The notes below the pieces were generated by a model. The model searched no databases, was not told where the DNA came from, and worked only from the letters and a program-made list of their open reading frames with translations. DNA of 64,000 nt from Hormiphora californensis (taxonomy: Eukaryota; Ctenophora; Tentaculata; Cydippida; Pleurobrachiidae), in assembly GCA_020137815.1 (NCBI GenBank), contig CM035359.1, positions 7,618,882 through 7,682,881 on the forward strand, written 5' to 3'. Positions 13,891-25,573 of the stretch are shown piece by piece. The translations under genes and the position numbers were made by a program. Position 1 is the stretch's first letter. Each line of letters begins with the position of its first letter.

Positions 13891-14285
13891 TACCTGTGTT
13901 TTTAGTCAGAAAATATGTTGTCGTTCCGATATTGTCACGAAAATATTTGTTTTAGAAAACTCCTGATTTATACAATTGTCATTATGATGTCCTAAAGTTT
14001 TGTGTGAAATTAGCTTACCATAATTGTGGACCGGAGACTAGAAAACAACGTACCCATAGCAACGATTGACGAGAAATGACGAGAGGGAGAGAGAAAGGAG
14101 AAATAAAATATTGGGGATAAATGCAGGTGCAATCATAGTGACAGGTGTTACACAAAAAACCTGCTCAGACTATAACTAAGCCATCGGAGAGGTCAGAGAG
14201 AGAGGGGGGTACTAAATAGACGATCAGTCGGGGCAATCTTGACACACAGTGTGTCGAAACTTATCGACACCTGCCCTATGACGTC

Positions 14286-15192
14286 TTAGTGGTTGGGACT
14301 CAGCTGTGTGATCTGACAGTGTTGTTTAGGTGGTAAAGTATTGTCCATTGTGCAAAGAGCATCATAGTACACCCTAACTCCTAAGGGCCTAGCTAGTACT
14401 ATTCACAGTCTAATTTGGTGCTGGGAAGACACTTTCAGGCAAACTAAAATCCCACAGAAAAACGATTTCTACTCACCACCGGACTAATGCAGAGTTGATC
14501 TGGTGAGGTGATGGCGTTACTATCGTGGTGACACCCCTTCGTTAGAGGTCTCTTCTGACTGCCCGTTGGTGACCTAGCGGAGAGGGGGAATATGTGTTAA
14601 ATAAGGATAGATATAAGAATCGTATTCCCCACCCACTAAAACCAAATCCCAGCAACCAGCTTTTTTATGAGATTGCAATAGTTATAATCACGTTTGGGCA
14701 CGAAAAAAAAAACTAACGACAAAATAAAACCAACTAGCACATGTCTTAAATCATCAAAAAAAAAGAGTAAAGGATTAGAAAAACAAGTAAATAAGATGTT
14801 CTTGCAGTCGCTGCAAACCCAAGTTAGTAAAGAACAGTCACCGAAAAATAATCCAAGTTAGTACAGGGCTGCAACACACTCTGCAGTATTAGTGAACAGT
14901 TTAGCAAACATGTGCTAAGTGGGGTTGTTCCCATTTATAAAGGGGGGATCGCTCTCTCCCAAAACAACAGAGATAGTTCGTTTTATTAATGAAAGAACTT
15001 GTTGTTGTTTCACCCTTATTTCTGAGTAGTTATATAGCTCTTCAAGAAGAGTAAAACAAGACTTCTAAACAACAGAGGTGTAACAAGATGAAATATATTC
15101 AGGTAATGAAGCCCCTGCCTCTTTCTGTTCTTATCTCTAACAATGTCGAGGACGGATATCGCTCCTCCAAGTTTTACTAGGATGGTGTGTGG

Positions 15193-15250
<58 letters not shown>

Positions 15251-16148
15251 ATCTCAAGCAAGGCTAATATTGGATATAACTATGGTTCATCTGTTTTCAC
15301 ACAGACACGTGTTACAGCATGAGTAATGGGCAGGGTCAATACGTCATGATTCAGTACAAGAGATATATGATGACTCACTGATCCGATTCAAGATACAATT
15401 ATTATACACGTGGTAATGGTGTGTACTTTTGTGTTTTTTACGCAACGTCACAACATTCAATAATACCGGAAAACTCTTTCTCTTTTTTGTCTATCACTCT
15501 CCGTTTAATTCATGTCTATCTTTTTCCATTGCATATGTCGCTTATTTTCCATACATCCCTTATTCCGCTCCTTCTCTCTCGCTTTCTATAGAATACATCT
15601 CTCCCGCACAATCACGTCCCCTTAATTACCACTCAATTACAGCTAAACCACCTTGGAACCCATGCGAAAGTTTAATTAGTGGAAAATTAAGGAAACGGAA
15701 TGAATAACTAGAAGACAGCTCCTATGCTGTTAATTAAATGGCTGCCAGTTAAACTTTTGTGAGTGCAACTATGTTCATGCATTCTTCCGTTCAATATCCG
15801 TGTTCTAATTTTCCAACCTCTACAGCACCCGTGTAATAATATACACATGATGCAGTAACCGGTTCTAGCTGTGAAACCAGATCAAAATGACGTGTCGACT
15901 ATCAACAAGTTAGAATGTACCAAAACAACATAACAAGTATGTGGGAAGCAGAAAATACTCCATCTTCACAATTATCAAGGGTAGATAGGTGCAGTAGCTA
16001 ATTTATATATCGGAAAATCATACCATTCTTCTTGTTTTAAACACCAAAAACAAACCCACACACACAAACCCACACACAAAACCACTTACCGCGGACAGGT
16101 TTTGGGACTGGACAGGGGTGATACCCTGTTATTCAGGTTGGGCTTCAT
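14286..16148 (-). CDS. Small unknown protein (about 60 aa), three exons
   Basis: Minus-strand exons 16148-16090 (ATG to donor GTAAGT), 14573-14477 (acceptor CCGCTAG, donor GTGAGT) and 14312-14286 (acceptor CACTGTCAG, TAA stop), all compatible in phase. The product is Ser/Pro-rich (starts MKPNLNNRVSPLSSPK). Exon 1 and exon 2 have strong splice signals. The 27-base terminal exon is weak, and the true gene may end differently. No family is recognised. Confidence 0.4.
15198..15250. repeat. (GA)n microsatellite
   Basis: About 52 bp of GA in the intron of the minus-strand gene (CT on its sense strand). Confidence 0.95.
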
Positions 16149-17153
<1,005 letters not shown>

Positions 17154-17413
17154 GAGAAGGCCATCATAATATAAGTTGTTGCATTAAACTGTTAGTGTTT
17201 CAAGATGATCAAGACACAAACAAGAACTCGAGTAGTAAAGAGATGGAGAGATGAAAATAATATATTGTACGAATGAACTGAGAAGTGAGCACGATCATCT
17301 TCATTTTAAAGTTCCATCTCTCTTCCTCTTCATCCCCAGCTAACTACCATCCTTATTTACCGCTACTTCTTACGTTCCAGTAAACCCACGTACGCAGAGA
17401 GTATCATACTAGT

Positions 17414-17961
17414 ATGCCAGAGCGTTTACTGTTTAGCGACCAAACTAAAGATTTCTATCTAACTTTCTCTTTGTCTTCTTTTCATTTAGGGATGCAATTC
17501 GGAGTGAGAAGTTATCAAATGTTAAGCATAAATTACACTTTGCAGGCAATCAAAGATCATCCAAAGTTGGATGGCGATGTTAGATGTGACGCTAACTGTG
17601 GATGGTTGTTATAATATTGGTATTTGCGATTCATACCACGCTCTAGATCATATAATCAATCAATTTTCGAAAGATATTATAAATCAGCTAGATCAAGAGT
17701 TAGAGAATCTCTCCCCATCTCATCGCGACATAATTCATCAACTGCGTAGCTTCTAGCTTGTATGTGCTTTTATAGACTGTTCACCTCAATTAATTCTTGG
17801 TATGCTCTAGCAGCTCTAACTCTGTCTTCTACTTTCTGAGAACTTCCAATCTCTCTAACTAGGGCACCAGAAAAACAATAGTGCATGGGGTTAACAATTA
17901 TTTGGACAGTTGACAAAGCAGCACATCTTCCGAAATTAATATCAGCAGTTCGAAGTCGCAA
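17414..17961. other. Convergent small open frames, unresolved
   Basis: Two plus-strand frames (17414-17614 and 17571-17756) and one minus-strand frame (17961-17770) meet tail to tail, with stops only 13 bases apart. They read like protein (minus frame ends RAARAYQELIEVNSL) but have no identified domain, and frame switches suggest decay. This may be a relic of a gene or transposon. I do not assign products. Confidence 0.2.
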
Positions 17962-18276
17962 AAACCACGAACGCAGTTTCTACATCTGTTACAAAATGAA
18001 AGGGACACGTCATCCATACAACAACAAAAAATCAAAGGTGTTGACAACGTAGCAAATTTCAATGTTGCAATATCGAAATATCTTAATTAGGGCCAAATTT
18101 GTCAATTATGACTAAAAGGTAAACACACTACACCAATACAAGGAAAAACTTGTCCAGAGCAACTATAGAGATCCAAGGTCGGTTCGGTCGCCACTTCACG
18201 TCGGTGTATGGCTTCTTGCATTTTTAGTTTTTGACACAAACAATTCGGAAGTGCCGACCATTGTTCGTCCTGGTAT

Positions 18277-18412
<136 letters not shown>

Positions 18413-19303
18413 AAAGACAAATGAGAGAGAGAAAACGATGTGGTAGGAAAAATTGATTTCAACAACCTATCGCTACGTCACACGTATATGACTAAATACG
18501 TATAGCCGTGAAGGAAGTTGTAGCAGGAAATGATGGCTTATAAACAGATCAAATAGAAAGTCTATCTGCAACCGATGTTAGCATATAATAGGTCACATTA
18601 ACGATACTCAAAAGTAGGTTCCTGAATTATAGAGAAAGAAACAGACGTTTACTCGAGAACAAATATTATACACGCTACTATTCATCTATTCGTTTATATA
18701 TACCGTCCAGAAGAAGCTGGGAGAAAGATCAGGGAGAAAGATCAGGGAGAGAGATCAATTATTCCATGACAGTAGACCTCCAGGCTTGGGAACGTAGCCT
18801 CCTTACTGGGCCGGGACAGCCAGTAGCCTCGACGAAGAAGAAACACATGAAGATATTTCTGTCTGATAGTTAATTTGATTGGTCTAATTCTCATGATACA
18901 TGATTCTTTTATCCTAAATATTCCTAGGGTTTGACCATTTATCCTGATCGTTGTATCTTTGCCCCTCTTATCTTCCCCTTATTGATTGTTGCATGTCATA
19001 GGGGAAGAGGCACATAGGTCCGATGCTGAGTAATGACAGAACACCTAGGGGTGGTTAACCACGAGTCCTAAAAAGACTGGCTGTATTTTATGTACGGTGG
19101 CAAACGTGGGCTAAAGTGTGTAGTGAACCACTGAGCATGCACCACTCTGCCTTCTATAGGCTCAGTGGAACAAACCAGTGGTAAATTATGCACTCAGAGT
19201 CCTTCAGTTCAACTCCTATTATATGTTGTCCTGGCTAACTCTAGAGAGATCCAGCCGTCCCGGAGTGGTGATCCGGACGGGGTAACCGCAACCAAAGAAA
19301 AAC
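18413..19303. other. Noncoding, possible 5' region of LINE copy 1
   Basis: Contains three tandem GGGAGAAAGATCA-like units at 18719-18758. The last few hundred bases directly precede the LINE reading frame and may be its 5' untranslated region. The second LINE copy starts only at the frame, so the 5' end cannot be aligned here. Confidence 0.3.
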
Positions 19304-22245
19304 AATATGAACAAAGTTATACACAGAACACGCATAGGCACTTTCAACTGCAGAACACTCCGAACAGCTGACAAAGTCAGCGAGCTGGCTTATCAATTCT
19401 CTAAACATGGTATTGGTCTTTTGGGTATTCAGGAGCACCGAATTGTCCATCCAGAGACTGTTAAGAGAACCCAGGCTGGGCCAGGACTCAATCCTATTAA
19501 CATCGACAGCCTGGCGGAATAGTATGGGAGCGTCTGTAGGAGGGGTCGGAATCTTAATGGGGACCAATGCATCGAAGCTCATTGTTGAGACAAGAGTGGT
19601 TTCTAATCGGATCCTGGCCGTTACCTTCGCCGGCAATCCCAAGCTGACGCTTGTTTCCGTTTACTCCCCGACAGAGGGTGCCGAATTTGATGAAGTTGAA
19701 CAGTTCCATAACGAGCTAAGAGAATACCTACACGAAGTGCCTGCTCACAATCTCCTGATCGTTTGCGGTGACTTCAACGCTCGCCTTGGTTGGGAAGGAA
19801 CTGCCTCTGGATGGTACTATCACCGTACCACCAGCCGTAACGGTGTCCTTCTGAAGGAAACTATGGAGGAAACCAACTTGGAGGCCTCTAACATTAGATT
19901 CCGGAAGAAGAAGAGTCGTTTATGGACATTCCTGTCGGACGGGACACAGCGGAAAGCTACCCTTGACTATATACTTATCAGGAGAAAGTGGAGGAACAGT
20001 ATTAAGGACACCACGACGTCCGAGGCGCTAAGCTCCCTTGGATCAGATCACCGGTTGCTGATTGCCAAGGTCAAACTCACTCTACGAAAGAGGAAGACCT
20101 TGCCAGGAAGAACGAATCTTGATTTTGGCCCCCTCAGAACCGACCCGGATCTGAGGGATCGTTTTACTGTTGAGGTTCAAAACCGATTTTCCTGCCTAAC
20201 ATCTGATGCTGAAGATGAACCAACTACTAACTATGGTCACTTCATTAAAGCAATACAGGAAACGAGTAAAGCTCTCCTTGGGAAGAAGCGGAAACGTCTG
20301 AAGGACGTTGTGGCAGAGGACTATAGAGTCAAGCGAGTGAGAACAGAGTTGGAGTGTGCCAGTAAGGAGTACCACGATGCACCAGACGAGGAGACGAGGA
20401 CTAGAGTAAATAGGGCGAAGGAAGAGTTATCGGGGGCCTATGGACAAGTTGAGTCGGAGATTATTGAGGGTAAGATTAGGAGGGTAGAGGATGCTGCTAG
20501 GAATGCTAAGTCACGAGAAGTTTGGAGGATAGTAAACGAGGTCTCTGGTAGAAATCTGAGGACAGCTAGTCAGTTGGAGGGGGGCTCGCCGGAAGAGAGG
20601 AATGATATATGGTTGAATCACTTCCGAACCCTACTAGGGTCTGCACCATCAGGGTCATCAGACACGGAAGTCGAACAGCTCTTCCCCCCGGCGGATATCT
20701 TCACTGGCAGCTTCACTCTTGAGGAATATCAGAGGGCCAAGAAGAGGATTAAGGAGGGGAAGGCTTATGGGGATGACAGCATCTCTCCTGAGGTTCTAAA
20801 GAGGTGTGATCTGGATGAGATAGTGCTGGGTTTTTGTAATGGTGCATTAGAAGGTAAGGGTATCCCAGAACAATGGACAGTCAGTAACATCATCCCTGTC
20901 CCGAAGAAAGGTGATCTTTCCAAGCCTGGGAACTACCGTGGTATTGCACTGACTTCAATCGTCGCAAAGACATTGAACAGGATGCTACTACATCGCATCC
21001 GGCCCTATGTCGAGACAAAACTTCTCGACTCCCAGAACGGATTCCGGGAGGGGCGCTCAACCACCAGTCACATCCTGACGCTGAGGAGGATACTAGAAGG
21101 TGCGAGGAGGAAACAGCTTCCGGTAGCCATGGCTTTCATCGACTTCGTTAAAGCATTTGATAGTATCAACCGATCAAGCCTGATGAAGATCCTGAGAGCA
21201 TATGGTATACCGGATGCTATCGTAGACCTTATCCAATGGATTTACACTAACACTAAAGCACAGGTCTTAACAGCTGACGGCCTCACTGCTATCTTTGAGA
21301 TCGTGGCTGGTGTCTTACAAGGCGACACTTTAGCCCCATATCTCTTTATCATAGTACTGGATTACTGTCTACGGATAGCACTCAGCAGACACCCGGAGAT
21401 CGGTTTTACTCTGAGACCTGCTAGGAGTAGAAGAGTTGGGGCATCTAAAATTACAGACACTGGCTTTGCGGACGATGTGGCCCTGCTGGCAAACTCGGTT
21501 GAGGAGTTAGGAGTAGTACTACGTGAGGTTGAGACGGTGTGTAAGGAGGTTGGTCTGGCTATTAACCAGAACAAAACGGAGCTCATAGTGGAGAACATCC
21601 CTGATCCAGAGCCGCTCCTTACCTGTGACGGACACACGATCAAAAGAGCAGATGACTTCAAATATCTTGGATCGTGGATCAGAGATTCCAATAAGGACAT
21701 CAAGAACCGGAAGAGCAAAGCATGGGTTGCCTGCCACGGATTGAAGAAAGTCTGGAACTCAGATCTGAACGACGAACTAAAGTGCAGGTTATTTGTTGCT
21801 ACTGTCGAAACCGTCCTCCTCTATGGCTGTGAAACATGGTCCCTCACCAAGCAAATGGAGAAGAGCCTTAATGGAACCTACACTAGGATGCTGAGAATGG
21901 CGCTCAACAAGAACCAGTGGCAACTCCGTATGACCAATGGAACGTTGTACGGTATTGGAGGGTTACCAATTCTCAGCACTAAAATAGCAGAACGCAGACT
22001 ACGTCTAGCCGGTCATGCCCAACGCCATCCTGAGCTGACCCTCCACAAAGTCCTTCTTTGGGAACCGCTCCATGGTCAAGCCAAACGTGGCAGGCCTACG
22101 AAAACCTTTGTGGACGTTTTACGGCGAGATACGGGTCTGGGTGACGTGAAGGAGATAGCCTCAGTGATGGAAGAACGTGATGCGTGGAGAAAACTTGTTC
22201 AAGGCGTTCGGGAATTCCACCCGCCTTAAGTCAAGTAAGTCAAGT
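19304..22245 (+). mobile_element. RTE-like non-LTR retrotransposon, copy 1
   Basis: One long frame encodes an N-terminal apurinic-type endonuclease and a reverse transcriptase. The stop codon is immediately followed by GTCAAGTAAGTCAAGT, a short tandem AAGT/TCAAGT tail with no real 3' UTR. Microsatellite-like tails and very short 3' UTRs are characteristic of the RTE clade. The endonuclease start (RIGTFNCRTLR) also resembles RTE and BovB-like proteins, but clade assignment needs a tree. The 5' limit is not defined. It lies upstream of (3' of) the minus-strand gene at 23265-23711. Confidence 0.8.
19307..22229 (+). pseudogene. LINE endonuclease-reverse transcriptase, frameshifted
   Basis: The reading starts in one frame at 19307 (MNKVIHRTRIGTFNC) and moves to another from about 19485, because of one extra G in CCAGGACTC compared with CCAGACTC in copy 2. 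Downstream it is open to TAA at 22229. The endonuclease core includes CGDFNARLGW and SDHRLL. The reverse transcriptase includes GNYRGIALTS, AFIDFVKAFDSI, GVLQGDTLAPYLF and the catalytic FADD at 21465-21476. A C-terminal region (residues around YGCETWSLT and RLRLAGHAQR) is complete here and missing from copy 2. The product nicks target DNA and primes reverse transcription of the element RNA. The frameshift should abolish a full-length protein. Confidence 0.85.
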
Positions 22246-22645
22246 TGTATCTTACCCTTCTTCTTATTACTCTACATCTTTCTATTTCTATCTCTACCTC
22301 TAACTCTCTCTATCTCTCTATCTATCTATCTCTATATCTCTCGCTCTCGTTTTCTAAGTGCTTTAATTCAGGCTATTGCACGATGATGCATCCCCACAGA
22401 TCGAGATTGCTACTTCACAGATTGCTTCAGAAGTGTGTTGAATTCAATAAACACATGGTTCGAGATTATGGAAACAACTTATTGGTAATCGACTACTATA
22501 CCAAGTTCTAAAGAATGATGGTCGGGTCGTACAAATTCAGTTTAATAAGAACTATGGAGTATTAGAAATCAAATAAAAGAGAGTGGCTGTAGAATGATAA
22601 GAATGAAGTATTCTGTTTATCAATCTCATTCACAAGTACACACTT

Positions 22646-22884
<239 letters not shown>

Positions 22885-23264
22885 AGAAACTCAAACAGAG
22901 AGACGAAGGGGAACAGAGAAAGAGCCAGAAAAATATCAGAGTAGAGGTTCATAAAATATTCATTCAATTTATTGGATATTATATGCAGCGTATACTTGAT
23001 ACAAAGACGACAACTTTTAGCAAAAAACAAGCATTTCAAGCAACATTCTCCAAATTGCTCGACAAGAGTTAAGAACAAAAAAGAAAAAAAAACAGATGAA
23101 AGTAAACCCACTCTACCATACTGTTTGAACTGTCTCCTAGTTTCAAGCAGCAAAGACATGGCCACAATTATCAACGAATTCAACGTCTAAACTTAAGTCT
23201 GTTCCCAGGTAAAAATTTAAAAAAATTCTAAACAACAAAATGGACAAGTTGAAAACGAAGCAAA

Positions 23265-23711
23265 TCATGTTTCCATCATGCAAAATAAGTACCCTGCAGG
23301 TAGCTGTGCTGTGTTCTCTGATGTGACAGGATTTGCAATGACACTTCCCTCCCCTACTTGATCAGATGATGGAGAACTGAGCTGGTTGAATAACGGGTTG
23401 AGAAGTGCCGGACACAGACTACCAAGGTTGGCATGTTCGGTCAGCGAGCTGGAGTGCTCCCTGGAGAGAGATGGAATGAAAACTTGGTAACTGTGTTATC
23501 TAAAGGGATTACCAATGACTAACAATTGTTACCTCTTAGGCATTAGTGACAGCAGGGTGGATGGAGCAGTGTTTTTCTTCTCGGGTAATGGCGGCAGTTT
23601 TCCTCCCCGAGACTGCCTCCTAATTGGCGGGGGTTTATCGGCTGATCCGTCCAGGTTTAGGTTACGAGAGATGTTAGCAAGGGAAATTCGACGACCCGTT
23701 CTACCCGGCAT
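23265..23711 (-). CDS. Unknown 124-aa protein, two exons
   Basis: Exon 1 is 23711-23533: ATG, reads MPGRTGRRISLANISRN, ends in phase 2 at donor GTAACA. Exon 2 is 23460-23265: acceptor TCTCTCCAG, ends in TGA. The phases match and give a complete 124-residue protein. The N-terminal half is basic and proline-rich (KPPPIRRQSRGGKLPPLPEKK, resembling an SH3-ligand PxxP region). The C-terminal half is Ser/Asn/Leu-rich. No signal peptide, membrane segment or known domain is seen. Short intron of 72 bp. It sits between the two LINE copies. Confidence 0.55.
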
Positions 23712-25508
23712 TATCCAGAATATATCGTTATATTATCCCGCTACTACTCGAGATGATTCAAAGAGCAAAGACAAAGGTGAAATGTCAGAGAAACGAGGAG
23801 CAAAGTAAACAAAAATCTGGATGGGACTCTCCTTCTTCTTATAAGATGTATCAGGGACCGACCTCGCTCCATATATGGGCATCAGCTTTTCCATATTAGG
23901 AAGTTGATATCCGTGACCTCCACAATTCTGACTGGTAATGACCTTAGATGCTTCTGTAGCATGTCATGTGCTTCCAGCTCCTGATTCATACCCATGAATA
24001 TTATCTTCCTTCTTCTCTTTTACAGCTTATGACTGCCAATGAATGAGGCCATAAACATCGGTATAATTTTAGCACCTAATAAAAACTGAAGTTCAAGAAA
24101 AGCCTATACCCAAGGAACTAGGGCGGGAATAATAATGTTGAAAGGTTTGTTACTAAGCTTTGTAGAACAATATTGCGGTGCCTCTTCAGTTCATGCATAG
24201 CTGAAGACACAGGAAGAGAATATATTTATTCAAAAGTTCCAATTAGAAACTTGCCGCATTTGGAACTTTGTAAAAGAGCTACATTTCTATATTGAGAGCT
24301 GCTACTAAAGTACTTATTATTGTGAGGTCACTATCATGACTTTAAACGTTACTATCCTGTGCAGCTCTTCTCTCGAAAACTAAAAGCAAAAACAGTTAAA
24401 GTAGTAGGAAAGGTGTTAGAAATTACTTCTCTCTTATAGCTTAAATTAGTTTAGAAGAGGCAATATAGTACAGTAGAAAGAAGTTAAGTCGAAAATCACA
24501 TAATCACTTAATGATGAAATCTCTTGAAACATTACGAGGTATAAAACTCACATTCCGGTCAAATTAAGGAGGAGGATACGCCTCAATAAAAACTACAATT
24601 ACTACACCTGATACTATCCTACTCTGCTACTGATACTATCTTGCTCTGTTAACAAAGCTGTGTGAGGCTGATACTATCTTGCAAATACAGCTGAAGCAGC
24701 AGGGGTGGACAGAAAATTAAAACTGTGACGTGCCACAATTTAGAAGAATTCAGTACTTTCCTGCAGAAATTGGAAATAGAACGAGATACAACGTACGGGA
24801 GGACCGGAGACAGTGGGCGTCAACCGTCATAGTTGCAGGAACCGGTGTATTGTGTGGTGGGACTGGATAATTGAGTTTAGAGGGGAGACGACAGCAGAGC
24901 ACACGTTCAGAGCTATAACTCATATACTGTCACTAATTTGTATGTCGGCAGACACCCCACCACAAGTCCTGAGAAAACTAGTATACTTTTGGGAGCTCAG
25001 TAGTGGCCCTGAATCGGGGTCATAGAGGATGGACTGAATCGTTTTTAGAAAGCGTTTAGTGTCTTTAGTAACGCCTTGTCAATAGTAAGACCTTAGAAAG
25101 GGTGGAACAAAAACGCGAAAAGGCCAGTACTGAGTAGCTTGAATTGTGTGAGACATAAAAAGTTCTGTCAGCACCAATTTTATGCAGTATTATAGGTCAA
25201 CCATGGTCAGAGTGAGAAACGTTTTTATAGTGTGTCAAAGTGAGATAAACGTCACACCAAGCAGTTTGATACGCAATATATTATTCAACTGGATACAAAT
25301 TTCTAGATTTGTATGTAGCTCAATTCGAGCGTGATTAGATCAACTGCTACTCGACCATCTCTCTCACTAGGATTCATTTCATCTAGGTAATTGATCAGCA
25401 TAAAACTGCTATATTACTTAAAAGCTACGACAAACTAGACCAATATAATATCCGACCAACGTCTAATTGAAACTGCATCTGAAGATCACTCTTGACAAAA
25501 ACACACTC
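23712..25508. other. Noncoding
   Basis: No supported gene. Three CTGATACTATCTTGCTCTG-like units occur near 24610-24685. Otherwise AT-rich unique sequence. Confidence 0.4.
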
Positions 25509-25573
25509 TTGACTACTGATATAGCTTTGACTACAGCTGATATAGTTGACTACTGATATAGTTGACTACTGAT
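25509..25573. repeat. 16-bp minisatellite, left part
   Basis: Units of GACTACTGATATAGTT. The array is interrupted by LINE copy 2 and resumes at 28087. Confidence 0.85.

Noticed and set aside
21362-21737. Minus-strand frames within the LINE copies
   Set aside because: They are antisense shadows of the reverse transcriptase frame.
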